Positions 8,593-18,182 of a stretch of DNA of 64,000 nt are shown piece by piece. This stretch comes from Streptomyces sp. DvalAA-43. GTDB lineage: Bacteria > Actinomycetota > Actinomycetes > Streptomycetales > Streptomycetaceae. The notes under the pieces are model-generated. The model was not told where the DNA came from and did no database searches. It saw only the letters and a program-made list of their open reading frames with translations. The DNA lies in the NCBI RefSeq assembly GCF_900091725.1, contig NZ_FMBW01000039.1, positions 62,001 to 126,000 of the forward strand, in the 5' to 3' direction. The first letter of the stretch is position 1. Each line of letters begins with the position of its first letter. The position numbers and the translations under genes are program-made.

Positions 8593-8621
8593 GCCGCGCT
8601 CCGGCACCGGGGCACGGCCTT

Positions 8622-9509
8622 TCAGGCGGTCCCGGTACCGGGTTCGACACCGAGTCCCGTGAGAAACGCCGCCGCGGCCGGGGTGGGGCGGAAGCGGCTC
8701 CAGACCAGGCGCTCCGTACGGGCGGGGGCGTCACGGACGGGCAGTACACGGACGCCGGTCAGCTCCGCCGCGAAGGCGGTCGGCAGCATGGCGATGCCGA
8801 GCCCGCTGCGGACCAGCCGGACGATGAAGTCGGTGCCGTTGACCTCGAACGCCACCTCGCGGGTGAGACCCCTCGCCGCGAACGCCTCCTCCGACTGGGC
8901 CCGTGCCGCGGTGCCGTCGGGGTAGTCGACGAACAACTCCTGCGCCAGCCGGTCCAGGCCCACTTCCTCCTGCCCTGCCAGGGGGTGGGTGGGCGCCACG
9001 ACGGCGACCAGTTCACCCGTGGCGAGCAGGTGATCGCTCACGCCCTTCGGCCGGTAGCCGGGCAGCACCCCCAGGAACGCCACGTCGAGCGCCCCGTCCC
9101 GCACCTCCTGGACGAGGTCCTTGCTCGCCCCTTCCCGCAGGACGATGCGCACCTTCGGGTAGCGCAGGTGGAACACCCGCAGCGCGGCCGGGATATCGAC
9201 CGCGGAAACGGTCGGGATGACCCCCACCGCGAGCCGCCCGCTGACCTCCCCCGCGGTCGCCGCGACTTCGGCGCGGGCCCGCTCCGCCGCCTCCAACGCC
9301 TGCCGTGCCTCCGGCAGGAACACCTCGCCCGCCGCGGTGAGCCGTACCTGACGGCTGGTGCGGTCGAAGAGCCGGGCCCCCAGCTCCTTCTCCAGCCGGG
9401 CGATCTGATGGCTCAACGCGGACTGGACGACCAGGCACCGCTTCGCGGCGCGCGTGAAGCTGCCCAGTTCCGCCACCGCGACGACGTACCGCATCTGCTG
9501 AAGTTCCAT
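8622..9509 (-). CDS. LysR-family transcriptional regulator
   Basis: A 295-residue regulator. The winged helix-turn-helix occupies about residues 1-60 (MELQQMRYVVAVAELGSF, then VQSALSHQIARLEKELG), followed by the two-lobed effector domain from about residue 90. The start at 9509 gives the standard LysR N-terminus; the frame open further upstream would add 13 unlikely residues and run into the operator. It is divergent from an MFS exporter, with a clear inverted repeat immediately before its own start codon. The usual LysR logic of negative autoregulation and effector-dependent activation of the divergent gene is expected. It converges on the DHA2 transporter gene. Confidence 0.9.
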   Translation of the reverse strand: MELQQMRYVVAVAELGSFTRAAKRCLVVQSALSHQIARLEKELGARLFDRTSRQVRLTAAGEVFLPEARQALEAAERARAEVAATAGEVSGRLAVGVIPTVSAVDIPAALRVFHLRYPKVRIVLREGASKDLVQEVRDGALDVAFLGVLPGYRPKGVSDHLLATGELVAVVAPTHPLAGQEEVGLDRLAQELFVDYPDGTAARAQSEEAFAARGLTREVAFEVNGTDFIVRLVRSGLGIAMLPTAFAAELTGVRVLPVRDAPARTERLVWSRFRPTPAAAAFLTGLGVEPGTGTA

Positions 9510-9536
9510 CCATCCATCGTGAACCACGATCGATGG
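9510..9536. promoter_or_regulatory. LysR-type operator (inverted repeat)
   Basis: CCATCCATCGTG (9510-9521), AAC, CACGATCGATGG (9525-9536): the 12-bp arms match at 11 positions, and the core ATCGTG-AAC-CACGAT is perfect. It fits the LysR T-N11-A/ATC-N9-GAT pattern and abuts the start codon of the lysR gene, so binding there would repress the regulator and could activate the divergent MFS gene 54 bp away. Confidence 0.7.
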
Positions 9537-9589
9537 AATGAAAAACATGTGTTGGACTCATGGATGGGTGATCCCGGACGCTGGGGCAC

Positions 9590-10858
9590 ATGGCTCACTC
9601 CACTCACGAAACCCGCAGCCGGGCCGTGCCCCGCGTCTCGGTGCCCGAACCGCCGTCGCTCGGACGCGGTCTGGTTCTGCTGATGGCTCTCGCCGCCGCC
9701 CTCTCCTGCGCCGGGAACTACTTCGCGCAGCCGCTCCTCGACATCATCGAGGTGAATCTGCACATCGGCGTCACCGCGGCGGGGCTGATCGTGACCGCTG
9801 CCCAGGCGGGGTACGCGCTGGGGCTGATCCTGCTCGTCCCGCTCGGGGACGTCCTGGACCGACGACGGCTCGCCGTGGGCCTGTTCGCCCTGACCGCGTT
9901 CTTCCTCCTGGCGACGGCCGCGGCTCCCACCGGCCCGTTGCTGATCGCGGGCACCCTGCTGACCGCGCTGACCTCCGTCGGGGCCCAGGTCGTGGTGCCG
10001 TTCGCGGCGACCCTGGCGGCTCCGGCCGAGCGCGGCCGGATCGTCGGCGTCGTCATGTCCGGCGTACTGCTCGGCGGGCTGTTCGGACGGCTGGCCGCCG
10101 GGGCGCTGTCCGAGCTCGGCGGCTGGCGGACCGTATACTGGGTGAACGCGCTGCTCATGGCCGTGATGGCGATACTGCTGCACCGCTGTCTCCCCCGGCT
10201 GCCCAGTCCGGACGGCACGGCCACGATCCCGTACACCGGGCTGCTGCGCTCCACGCTGGCCCTGCTGCGGCAGGAGCCCCTGCTCCGTCGGCGGGCGGCC
10301 ATCGGCGCGTTCTCCATGGCCTCCTACAGCGTGCAGCTGACCGCGCTGACGTTCCTGCTGACCCGGCCGCCCTTCCGCTGGAACGCGGCCGCCATCGGGC
10401 TCTTCGGCCTGGTGGGCGTGATCGGGGTGGTGGGCATGAACATCGCGGCCCGCCTCGGCGACCGCGGCCGGGTGCAGGCCGTGTCGGGAACGGCGGCCGC
10501 GCTCCTGACGCTCGCCTGGCTGCCGCTGCTGGCCGGTGAGTCCTCGCTGCTGTGGCTGACGGTCGGAGTGATCCTGCTGAACATCGCCCAGCAGGCGGGA
10601 CTCAACAGCAGCCAGAACGTGATCTACGCGCTCCGCCCGGAGGCCCGCAACCGGATCAACTCCGCGTTCATGACCCTCTTCTTCATGGGCGGGGCGGCCG
10701 GAGCCGCGCTCGCCTCGGTGGTCTGGTCGCGGGCGGGCTGGAGCGGCATCTGTCTCCTGGGCGGCGCGCTCGCCGCGGGCAGCCTGGTGCTGTGGATCCT
10801 GGAGCGGGTGCGGACGACCCCCGCCGCACGTCCCGGGACCGGCGCCGTCAGTCGTTGA
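9590..10858 (+). CDS. MFS transporter (12-TM, sugar/drug exporter type)
   Basis: A 422-residue major facilitator protein with about 12 hydrophobic segments. GNYFAQPLLDIIEV in TM1 and PLGDVLDRRRL after TM2 (motif A-like) are typical of the YbcL/YnfM-like exporters that are usually found divergent from a LysR gene, as here. The cytoplasmic N-terminus is about 25 residues. Its 3' end overlaps the convergent cupin gene by 11 bp. The substrate cannot be inferred. Confidence 0.87.
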   Translation: MAHSTHETRSRAVPRVSVPEPPSLGRGLVLLMALAAALSCAGNYFAQPLLDIIEVNLHIGVTAAGLIVTAAQAGYALGLILLVPLGDVLDRRRLAVGLFALTAFFLLATAAAPTGPLLIAGTLLTALTSVGAQVVVPFAATLAAPAERGRIVGVVMSGVLLGGLFGRLAAGALSELGGWRTVYWVNALLMAVMAILLHRCLPRLPSPDGTATIPYTGLLRSTLALLRQEPLLRRRAAIGAFSMASYSVQLTALTFLLTRPPFRWNAAAIGLFGLVGVIGVVGMNIAARLGDRGRVQAVSGTAAALLTLAWLPLLAGESSLLWLTVGVILLNIAQQAGLNSSQNVIYALRPEARNRINSAFMTLFFMGGAAGAALASVVWSRAGWSGICLLGGALAAGSLVLWILERVRTTPAARPGTGAVSR

Positions 10859-11165
10859 CGGTGGTCAGCAGCACCACGGAGTCCTCCAGGGCCAGCAGAC
10901 CGTGCCGCTCCTGCGGGATCGGCTGGAGGCCGCCGGCGCTCACCTCCACATCGCCGGAGGCCGCCGTGAGCCGGACCCTGCCGCGGAGCACCTGGAGGGA
11001 GGCCGCGGCCGGGGCGTTGTGCTCGTCGAGGGCGGAACCCGAGGTGAGGGCGATGACGGTCTGTCTCAGGGGTTCCTCGTGCAGCAGGCGGTGGGCGCTG
11101 CGGCCGTGCGCGGAGGCTCGGGCCGCGGTCAGATGCTCGTCGGCGAGGGCATTCAGATCGTCCAT
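10848..11165 (-). CDS. Small cupin-domain protein
   Basis: A 105-residue protein beginning MDDLNALADEHL. The single domain reads RQTVIALTSGSALDEHNAP (cupin motif 1 region), then a GRVRLTAASGDVEVSAGG strand pair and a second motif QERHGLLALED. Related small Streptomyces cupins have no fixed function; metal-binding His residues are few (His in EHN and ERH), so it may be a binding rather than a catalytic protein. The start at 11165 is preferred to longer frames, which give Arg/Gly-rich sequence. It converges on the MFS gene with an 11-bp overlap. Confidence 0.75.
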   Translation of the reverse strand: MDDLNALADEHLTAARASAHGRSAHRLLHEEPLRQTVIALTSGSALDEHNAPAAASLQVLRGRVRLTAASGDVEVSAGGLQPIPQERHGLLALEDSVVLLTTVND

Positions 11166-11359
11166 GTGCCCACTCTGCCGCAGGGCCCGGCCCCTCGCGA
11201 TCCTGCCGCGGCCCGGCGGGCGGACCAGCCGCCCGGACGGACGCCCCGCCGCAGCCGGGCCTCGGTGGTCCGGGGCGCGGGGCCGGCCGCCACGTGGGCG
11301 CGGGTGGCCGCCCCGCCGTCTCTCCCCGGGCGGATCTCCGCCCAGGGCGGTGGAGCGGG

Positions 11360-11842
11360 TCAGCCGTTCGCCGTCCACCGGTATCTGACGTCCGGTTCCT
11401 TCTCCTCGTTGCGGCCGCCGTCGTCGAACCCGATCGCGGTGAACCCGTGCCGCTCGTAGAAGGCGCGGGCGTCCGTGTTGCGCTGGAAGACGTACAGCGT
11501 GAGCTCGTCGCCCGCGAGCTCACGCACGTGGGCCAGGAGCAGTGAGCCGATGCCCCGGCGCCGTGCGTCGGGGCGCAGATAGAGGTGTTCCAGCTCGGTT
11601 CCGTCGAGGGAGGCGAAGCCCAGGGGTTCCCCGGTGCCGGTCTCGGCGATCCGCACCGTCGTTCCGGGCAGCACGACATGGGTCATCCAGGCCAATGTGT
11701 CCTCGTCGCTGTGCACCTTCGGCAGATACGGCATGGACGCGGCGCGCGAGGCGAGGAAGAGCCTGGTCAGCGGTCCGGCGTCCGCGGCGGTGGCCTCGCG
11801 CAGCAGTACCCGGCTGTCCGGCGCGGAATCGTTCGGTGCCAT
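11360..11842 (-). CDS. GNAT-family N-acetyltransferase
   Basis: A 160-residue acetyltransferase that would transfer acetyl from acetyl-CoA to an amine. The fold is complete: VLLREATAADAGPL at the start, the acetyl-CoA loop LRPDARRRGIGSLLL (R-R-G-I-G pattern) around residue 100, and the C-terminal NTDARAFYERHGF motif. The start at 11842 has GGGGAGA just upstream. An open frame running far beyond this start on the same strand is antisense to pgm and is not part of the gene. Substrate unknown. It is divergent from pgm. Confidence 0.88.
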   Translation of the reverse strand: MAPNDSAPDSRVLLREATAADAGPLTRLFLASRAASMPYLPKVHSDEDTLAWMTHVVLPGTTVRIAETGTGEPLGFASLDGTELEHLYLRPDARRRGIGSLLLAHVRELAGDELTLYVFQRNTDARAFYERHGFTAIGFDDGGRNEEKEPDVRYRWTANG

Positions 11843-12043
11843 CTCGTCTCCCCTGGTCCGGCCAAAATCCCGCCGCTTCGGTGAACTGTTCGTGATCGTG
11901 GACGAACCTATGCCGGGACCTGTCGGATCCACCAGCGGGATTCGGGCACCAGTCCGGGCGGGGCAGTCGCGGTGCGGTGCGGGCCACCCGCGAAAATGTG
12001 GCGGGGGAAGACCGAACGACCGACCGATACGGAGGAGTGGCAG

Positions 12044-13684
12044 ATGCCGCACGAACGAGCTGGACAGCCGGCCCGGCCGGAGGATCTCATCGATGTGGCC
12101 CGGCTGGTGACGGCGTATTACACGCTGCACCCGGACCCGGCCGAGCCCGACCAGCGGGTGGCGTTCGGCACCTCCGGTCATCGCGGGTCGTCCACGGCCA
12201 CCGCGTTCAACGAGGACCACATCGCCGCCACCAGCCAGGCGATCTGCGAGTACCGGGCGCGGCAGGGCACGGACGGCCCGCTCTTCCTCGGTGCCGACAC
12301 CCATGCGCTGTCGGAGCCGGCCCGCATCACCGCCGTCGAGGTGTTCGCCGCCAATGACGTGACCGTGCTCGTCGATCCGGCCGACGGCTACACCCCGACC
12401 CCGGCGGTCTCGCACGCCGTCCTCGGCCACAACCGGGGCCGGAAGGGGCACCTCGCCGACGGTGTGGTGGTCACCCCGTCCCACAACCCGCCCGGCGACG
12501 GCGGGTTCAAGTACAACCCGCCGAACGGCGGCCCCGCCGGGTCCGATGCCACCGGCTGGATCCAGGAGCGGGCCAACGAGATCGTCGCGGGCGGGATGAA
12601 GGACGTGCGCCGGCTGCCGTACGCCCGCGCACGGGCGGCCTCGACCACCGGGACGTACGACTTCCTCGGCAGTTACGTGTCCGACCTGCCGTCGGTGCTC
12701 GACCTGGACGCGATCCGGACGGCCGGGGTGCGGATCGGCGCCGACCCGTTGGGCGGCGCGTCGGTCGCGTACTGGGGCCGGATCGCCGAACAGCACCGGC
12801 TCGACCTGACGGTGGTCAATCCGCTGACCGACCCCACCTGGCGGTTCATGACGCTGGACTGGGACGGAAAGATCCGGATGGACTGCTCGTCGCCGTACGC
12901 GATGGCCTCGCTGATCGGGCAGCGCGACCGGTACCGGATCGCGACCGGGAACGACGCCGACGCCGACCGGCACGGCATCGTGACACCGGACGCCGGGCTG
13001 ATGAACCCGAACCACTACCTCGCCGTCGCCATCGACTATCTGTACGCGCACCGCGAGCAGTGGCCGGCCTCCGCGGGCGTCGGCAAGACGCTGGTCTCGT
13101 CGGGGATGATCGACCGGGTCGCCGCCGGCCTCGGCCGTGAACTGGTGGAAGTGCCGGTCGGCTTCAAGTGGTTCGTGGACGGACTGCTCGACGGCTCGCT
13201 CGGGTTCGGCGGCGAGGAGTCCGCCGGGGCCTCGTTCCTGCGCCGTGACGGATCGGTGTGGACGACCGACAAGGACGGCATCCTTCTGGCGCTGCTCGCC
13301 TCGGAGATCCTCGCGGTGACGGGCGCCTCCCCGTCCGAGCGCTACGCGGCGCTCACCGCCCGGTTCGGAGAGCCGGCGTACGCCCGGATCGACGCGCCCG
13401 CCGACCGCGAGCAGAAGGCCGTGCTCGCGCGGCTCTCCCCCGAGCAGGTCACCGCCGACACCCTGGCCGGTGAACCGGTCACGGCGGTGCTGACCGAGGC
13501 GCCCGGCAATGGCGCACCGATCGGCGGCATCAAGGTGACCACCGAGAACGCCTGGTTCGCCGCCCGCCCCTCGGGCACCGAGGACGTGTACAAGATCTAC
13601 GCGGAGTCGTTCCTGGGCGCCGACCACCTCGGCCGGGTGCAGGAGGAGGCCAGGGCCGTGGTCTCCGCGGCCCTGGAGGCCTGA
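12044..13684 (+). CDS. pgm: Phosphoglucomutase (alpha-D-glucose phosphate-specific)
   Basis: A 546-residue phosphohexomutase interconverting glucose 1-phosphate and glucose 6-phosphate, linking glycolysis with glycogen, trehalose and nucleotide-sugar synthesis. The phosphoserine loop [13 protein letters not shown] puts the catalytic Ser at 146, and the Mg site is in [10 protein letters not shown] (Asp304, 306, 308). Sugar-binding GEESAG and the C-terminal phosphate loop [12 protein letters not shown] are present. Length and numbering agree with the E. coli Pgm type rather than the actinobacterial ManB type. GGAGGAG at 12031-12037 fixes the start. It could supply precursors for the exopolysaccharide locus downstream, but is not linked to it. 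Confidence 0.95.
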   Translation: MPHERAGQPARPEDLIDVARLVTAYYTLHPDPAEPDQRVAFGTSGHRGSSTATAFNEDHIAATSQAICEYRARQGTDGPLFLGADTHALSEPARITAVEVFAANDVTVLVDPADGYTPTPAVSHAVLGHNRGRKGHLADGVVVTPSHNPPGDGGFKYNPPNGGPAGSDATGWIQERANEIVAGGMKDVRRLPYARARAASTTGTYDFLGSYVSDLPSVLDLDAIRTAGVRIGADPLGGASVAYWGRIAEQHRLDLTVVNPLTDPTWRFMTLDWDGKIRMDCSSPYAMASLIGQRDRYRIATGNDADADRHGIVTPDAGLMNPNHYLAVAIDYLYAHREQWPASAGVGKTLVSSGMIDRVAAGLGRELVEVPVGFKWFVDGLLDGSLGFGGEESAGASFLRRDGSVWTTDKDGILLALLASEILAVTGASPSERYAALTARFGEPAYARIDAPADREQKAVLARLSPEQVTADTLAGEPVTAVLTEAPGNGAPIGGIKVTTENAWFAARPSGTEDVYKIYAESFLGADHLGRVQEEARAVVSAALEA

Positions 13685-13689
13685 GCAAG

Positions 13690-13717
13690 GCCGGGGCGGC
13701 CTCCGGGCCGCCCCGGC
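13690..13717. terminator. Bidirectional hairpin terminator
   Basis: GCCGGGGCGGCC (13690-13701) pairs perfectly over 12 bp with GGCCGCCCCGGC (13706-13717) around a TCCG tetraloop. It lies between the convergent pgm and PHP genes, 6 nt after the pgm stop. Confidence 0.8.
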
Positions 13718-13730
13718 AAACCGCGCGGGA

Positions 13731-15416
13731 TCAGCGCACGACGTCCACGAAGACCGGGTTGGTGTAGAACCAGGTGTCCAGCCACGGGTTGCCCCGGCCC
13801 GGCTCGTGCGGCAGCGGGCCGTGCGGGTCGATCGCCGCGCCGAGGAAACCCTTGCCGTGCCGCTTGCCGTCGCTGCCGCGCAGCCGCAGGTAGAACGGCT
13901 CGTCCGCGCGGCCGACCGGGATGCGCAGGGTGTACGTGCCCCGGCGGCCCGACACGTCGGCGGTGTGGGCGAGCCGGGTGTCGGGCGCACGCCAGTCGTC
14001 GCGGTCGGCGGCCGGGCCGCGGACCGCGCCGCGGATGACGTCGACGTGCTCCAGGCGGGGCAGCACACCGTAGGGGTTGCGGCGGGACGCGGCGGTCACC
14101 GTGACGGTGAGGGTGAGCCGCTCGCCGCGCCGGGCGCGCAGCCGGCCGCCGAGGGTGGCGCTGTTGCCGTGCTCGCCGCGCACCTTGACGTCGATGCCGT
14201 CGATGAGATGACCGTGGTCGACCCAGACCCGGCCTGCCCGCAGGCCCTCCATCACGTTCCGGTAGCCGTACCGGGTGACGCCGACGTGCGTACGGCTGAA
14301 CTGGCCGGGCCAGAAGTCGCCACCGGGCTGCGGTTCGGTGGTGTTGTACGGGTCGGGGAGGTGGCCGGTGTTGTCGAAGTCCCGGCCGGGCGGCCAGTCG
14401 CCGTTGACCCAGGTGTCCTGGGCCACGCGGTGGACATCGGAGTTGGAGGTGATCGTGAAGAGCTTGCCCTCCGCCAGCATCGCGTCCCACAGGCCGCCGA
14501 CGGTCGCGGTGGCCCAGTCGAACCCGCCGTAGGTGACGTAGGCCTCGCGCGGGTAGCCGGGCCAGGAGTCGGCGGACGGTGAATTGCTGTACTCGCCCCG
14601 GACGTTGGTGTCCGGGTGCCAGCCCGGGATCGCTCCGGCCTGGGCACCCGGGGCGCCCTCCATGCCGATCATGATCTCGGGGGCGGCGTCGCGCCAGCCG
14701 CGCATCTCGTGCGGGGAGTCGATGCCGAGGCGCATGGGGTGGTTGGCGAGGACGAGCACGTCGTCGACGTACCGGGTGCGGCGCTGTTCGGCCAGCCACT
14801 TGAGGGCCTTGACCGCGTGCGCCTCGTTGCGCGGGGTGTCGGGGTGCGTCGGGGCACCGGCCGTGTAGCCGAGCAGCTTGCCGTCGAAGGCCTCCTCGAA
14901 GCGGGTGAGGAGGTCGACCTCGTGCCGTCCGGGCGGCGAGAAGACGGTGCAGTGCTCCGCCCCGGGGATGTACCACTCCAGCCCCTGGAAGATCAGCATG
15001 CGCTTGTTGTCGGCGCGGGCCTTGAGGATCTCCCGGTGCTCCTGCGCGGCACCGAACTCGGCGTGGCCGATGTTGCTGTGCTCGGTGAAGACCATCCAGT
15101 CGAGACCGAACTTCTGCCCTGCCGAGGCGAGTTGGGAGAAGGTGTACTTGGCGTCGTGGCTGTACACGGAGTGGTTGTGATGGTCGCCGACCAGATAGAC
15201 CAGGTCCGGGGCGTGCCCGTGGCCATGCCCGTGGCCGTGTCCGTGGGGGCGGCCTCCCCGGCTGTCGGCCAGCGCGGGCAGCGGCAGCGAGGCGGCGGCG
15301 AAGGCCGCGCCGAACAGGCCCGCGCGGCGCATCAGTCCTCGGCGGCTGAGGCCCTGCGGGTCGAGCGACTCCGCGGGGACCTGGGGGTCGGCCCATTCGG
15401 GTACGGGGTGGGACAT
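13731..15416 (-). CDS. Tat-exported PHP-domain phosphoesterase-like protein
   Basis: A 561-residue exported protein. SRRGLMRRAGLFGAAF at 24-39 and a cleavable ALA at 48-50 form a twin-arginine signal. Next comes a His/Gly alternation at 58-68, then the PHP metal site with DHHNHS (78-83) and FTEHSN around His113. PHP domains hydrolyse phosphoesters with two or three metal ions; Tat export fits a cofactor loaded before export. The C-terminal third (beta-rich, ITSNSDVH then VTVTAASRR) looks like an accessory domain. The start at 15416 follows AAGGAGAA. The long open frame upstream is antisense to a TetR gene and is not coding. Substrate unknown. Confidence 0.8.
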   Translation of the reverse strand: MSHPVPEWADPQVPAESLDPQGLSRRGLMRRAGLFGAAFAAASLPLPALADSRGGRPHGHGHGHGHGHAPDLVYLVGDHHNHSVYSHDAKYTFSQLASAGQKFGLDWMVFTEHSNIGHAEFGAAQEHREILKARADNKRMLIFQGLEWYIPGAEHCTVFSPPGRHEVDLLTRFEEAFDGKLLGYTAGAPTHPDTPRNEAHAVKALKWLAEQRRTRYVDDVLVLANHPMRLGIDSPHEMRGWRDAAPEIMIGMEGAPGAQAGAIPGWHPDTNVRGEYSNSPSADSWPGYPREAYVTYGGFDWATATVGGLWDAMLAEGKLFTITSNSDVHRVAQDTWVNGDWPPGRDFDNTGHLPDPYNTTEPQPGGDFWPGQFSRTHVGVTRYGYRNVMEGLRAGRVWVDHGHLIDGIDVKVRGEHGNSATLGGRLRARRGERLTLTVTVTAASRRNPYGVLPRLEHVDVIRGAVRGPAADRDDWRAPDTRLAHTADVSGRRGTYTLRIPVGRADEPFYLRLRGSDGKRHGKGFLGAAIDPHGPLPHEPGRGNPWLDTWFYTNPVFVDVVR

Positions 15417-15672
15417 GACGCGTCGTTCTCCTTCGTGCGGGGCGGCGACGTTCCCGGGCCGGAGCGTGGGGCCGCCACCAGGAGGATTGCTTGATTCCGG
15501 AACCATTCGGTGAACCCGGGGCGACGTGCGGGCGTCGCGCCCGTGGCACACCGACGTCGATCGCACCCACCAGGCGGACGGCGGCCCGGCCGCCGCCGCG
15601 ACGACGTGATTCCCGACCCGGTCCGTACGGTTCGGCGCCGTGCCGTTGCACCCGGCGGACAACAGTGGTTGG

Positions 15673-15704
15673 CTGAACAACAGAAGATATGAATCGGGGT
15701 TCAG
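15673..15704. promoter_or_regulatory. Candidate TetR autoregulatory dyad
   Basis: CTGAAC (15673-15678) and GTTCAG (15699-15704) are perfect inverted copies 20 nt apart, ending 6 nt before the tetR start codon. The position suits autoregulation, but the spacing is long for a TetR operator, so this is tentative. Confidence 0.3.
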
Positions 15705-15710
15705 ATCATC

Positions 15711-16322
15711 ATGGCCTACCGACCCACCGCCCGTACGGAGGCGACCCGGCTCGCCCACCGTGAACGGCTCCTCGACGCCGCGCGGCAGCTGCTCGCCGAG
15801 GGCGGATACCCGGCGGCCAGCATCTCCGCGCTCGCCCGGCGGGCCGGTGTCGCCACCGGCAGCGTCTACAACCACTTCGCCTCCAAGCAGGAGCTCCTCG
15901 CCGCGGTCTTCCGGCATGTCGCGGGCCACGAGCTCGGCGCGGTACGGGAGGCGGTGCGGGCGCGGAGCGGTGTCACCGAGCAGCTGCGCGCGCTCGTCGA
16001 GGTCTTCTCGTACCGGGCGCTGCGCAGCCCCCGTACGGCCTGGGCGCTGCTGGCCGAGCCGGTCGACCCGCTCGTCGAGGAGGAGCGGCTCACCTACCGG
16101 CGTGGCTACCACGCCCTGGCCGAGACGGTCATCGTCGCCGGGATCTCCACCGGAGAACTCCCCCCGCAGAACGCCCAGTTGTCGGCCGCGGCCGTGATCG
16201 GCGCGGTCGGCGAGGCGCTGCTCGGCCCGCTCTCGCCGGTCGGTGCGCGGGCCGACCCGGGACCGGTCGTGGAGAGCATCACCGCGCTGTGCCTCAGAGC
16301 GGTCGGAGCCAAGGACGCCTGA
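15711..16322 (+). CDS. TetR-family transcriptional regulator
   Basis: A 203-residue regulator. Residues about 15-62 are the helix-turn-helix (LLDAARQLLAEGGYPAAS, then AGVATGSVYNHFASKQEL), and the rest is the all-helical ligand domain. The pattern GVATGSVYNHF with an RALRSPRTAWALL helix is seen in TetR proteins next to acyl-CoA dehydrogenase genes in Actinobacteria, which often respond to acyl-CoAs. It lies 79 bp before the AidB-like gene on the same strand and is probably its regulator in one transcript. Confidence 0.9.
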   Translation: MAYRPTARTEATRLAHRERLLDAARQLLAEGGYPAASISALARRAGVATGSVYNHFASKQELLAAVFRHVAGHELGAVREAVRARSGVTEQLRALVEVFSYRALRSPRTAWALLAEPVDPLVEEERLTYRRGYHALAETVIVAGISTGELPPQNAQLSAAAVIGAVGEALLGPLSPVGARADPGPVVESITALCLRAVGAKDA

Positions 16323-16401
16323 ACACGCGCCGCCCGACCCTCCGCACCGCCTCCCCCGCCAACCCGACCGCCGACCGCCGATCAAGGACAGGATCACCGC
16401 C

Positions 16402-18105
16402 ATGACCGTCACCCAGCACCGGACCGACCCGCGGCCCGGAGCCCCCGCACCGCACCCCACCCACGAGGTCACCAACCAGGCACCGCCCCGGAAGGACCTC
16501 GACGAGTACGGCACCAACCTCCCGCTCGCCGAGGCCGTCCGCACCTTCGGCGCGGGCTGGCACGAACCGGAGCTGCACGAGATCGGCGCCCTGGTCGGTT
16601 CCGAGCACTTCCGGACCGCCACGGAGCTCGCCCACACCTCGCCGCCCGTGCTGCGCACCCACGACCGGTACGGCAACCGCGTCGACGAGATCGACTTCCA
16701 CCCCGCGTACCACGAGATCATCGGCGCGGCCGTCGCTCACGGCACGCACACCGCGGGCTGGGCCGACCCGAAGCCCGGGGCGGCGGTGGCACGGGCGGCG
16801 TCCTTCATGCTGTTCGCCCAGATCGAGCCCGGCCACGCCTGCCCGATGTCCATGTCGCATGCCGTGGTCCCGGTCCTCCAGCGCGACCCGGACGTGGGCC
16901 GGGACTGGCTGCCGGGGCTGTTCAGCCGCGCGTACGACCCCCGGCTGATCGCCCCGGGGGAGAAGTCCGGGCTCACCTTCGGCATGGGGATGACGGAGAA
17001 ACAGGGCGGCTCCGACGTACGCGCCAACACCACGCGGGCCGTGCCCCTGGCCTCCGGCCCCGGGGGCCGGGCCCATCTGCTGACCGGCCACAAGTGGTTC
17101 TTCTCCGCCCCGCAGTCGGACGCCTTCCTGGTGCTGGCCCAGGCCGAGGCCGGACTCACCTGTTTCCTCGTGCCGCGGGTTCTGGCCGACGGCACCCGCA
17201 ACACCGTCCGCATCCAGCGGCTGAAGAACAAGCTCGGCAACAAGTCGAACGCCTCCTCCGAGGTGGAGTTCGACGGCACCTGGGCGGTACGGGTCGGCGA
17301 GCCCGGCCGAGGTGTGCCGACCATCATCGAGATGGTCAACCACACCCGGCTCGACTGCGTGCTCGGCACCACGGCCGGCATGCGCCAGTCGGTCTCGGAG
17401 GCGATCTGGCACGCACAGCACCGCAGCGCCTTCGGCGCCCGGCTGGTCGATCAGCCGGCCATGACGGCGGTCCTCGCCGACCTGGCGCTGGAGACGGAGG
17501 CCGCGACCTGGACCTCGCTGCGGCTGGCCCACGCGTACGAGAGCGGCAGCGGCGAGTCCGAGGAGATGTTCCGCAGGCTCGCCACCGCGGTGTCCAAATA
17601 CTGGATCTGCAAGCGCGGCCCGCACCACGCCTACGAGGCGCTGGAATGCCTGGGCGGCAACGGCTACACGGAGGACTGGCCGCTGGCTCGCCGCTACCGC
17701 GAGCAGCCGGTGATGGCGGTGTGGGAGGGGTCCGGCAACGTCATCGCCCTCGATGTACTGCGGGGCATCGGACGAACGCCGCGGTCGCTGGACGCCTTCT
17801 GGGCCGAGCTGGAGATCACGGCCGGTGCCAGCTCCGTCCTGGACGCCCATGTCCGCCGGGTACGCCGGGAGCTCACCGAGGACCTGCGCGACCCGCTCGC
17901 GGCGCAGACCCGGGCCCGAGCGTCGGTCGAGGGCATGGCGCTGGCCCTCCAGGCCTCGCTGATGCTCCGGCACGCTCCGGCGGCATCGGCAGAGGCGTTC
18001 GTGACGGCCCGGCTCGGCGAGGGCCGTGGCCACCAGTACGGCATCCTGCCGCGCGGCACCGACGCCGCGGCCATCGTGGCCCGGCACTCCGGCACCGGCG
18101 GCTGA
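16402..18105 (+). CDS. AidB-like acyl-CoA dehydrogenase
   Basis: A 567-residue flavoprotein of the AidB branch of acyl-CoA dehydrogenases. The extra N-terminal domain (EVTNQAPPRKDLDEYGTNLP) that distinguishes AidB from ordinary acyl-CoA dehydrogenases is present. The FAD/substrate region reads MGMTEKQGGSDVRAN, and a C-terminal ECLGGNGYTEDWPLARRYRE carries the helix with the usual catalytic region. E. coli AidB binds DNA and is part of the alkylation response, though most homologues are unstudied and may act in acyl-CoA metabolism. Cotranscription with the upstream TetR gene suggests control by a fatty acyl or isovaleryl-type ligand. Confidence 0.87.
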   Translation: MTVTQHRTDPRPGAPAPHPTHEVTNQAPPRKDLDEYGTNLPLAEAVRTFGAGWHEPELHEIGALVGSEHFRTATELAHTSPPVLRTHDRYGNRVDEIDFHPAYHEIIGAAVAHGTHTAGWADPKPGAAVARAASFMLFAQIEPGHACPMSMSHAVVPVLQRDPDVGRDWLPGLFSRAYDPRLIAPGEKSGLTFGMGMTEKQGGSDVRANTTRAVPLASGPGGRAHLLTGHKWFFSAPQSDAFLVLAQAEAGLTCFLVPRVLADGTRNTVRIQRLKNKLGNKSNASSEVEFDGTWAVRVGEPGRGVPTIIEMVNHTRLDCVLGTTAGMRQSVSEAIWHAQHRSAFGARLVDQPAMTAVLADLALETEAATWTSLRLAHAYESGSGESEEMFRRLATAVSKYWICKRGPHHAYEALECLGGNGYTEDWPLARRYREQPVMAVWEGSGNVIALDVLRGIGRTPRSLDAFWAELEITAGASSVLDAHVRRVRRELTEDLRDPLAAQTRARASVEGMALALQASLMLRHAPAASAEAFVTARLGEGRGHQYGILPRGTDAAAIVARHSGTGG

Positions 18106-18182
18106 GAGCCTGTCGGGTGACCTCCGATGCCCCGGGGTGCGCGGGCGGGCGTGACCGCCGCGTCGCCCGTCAGGTTGGCTCC

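Noticed and set aside
11360..14068. 902-codon minus-strand frame that includes the GNAT gene
   Set aside because: Only the last 160 codons are an acetyltransferase. The rest is antisense to pgm.
13731..16721. 435-residue N-terminal extension of the PHP protein
   Set aside because: The extension is antisense to the TetR gene and upstream DNA. A Tat signal and AAGGAGAA ribosome site mark the start at 15416.
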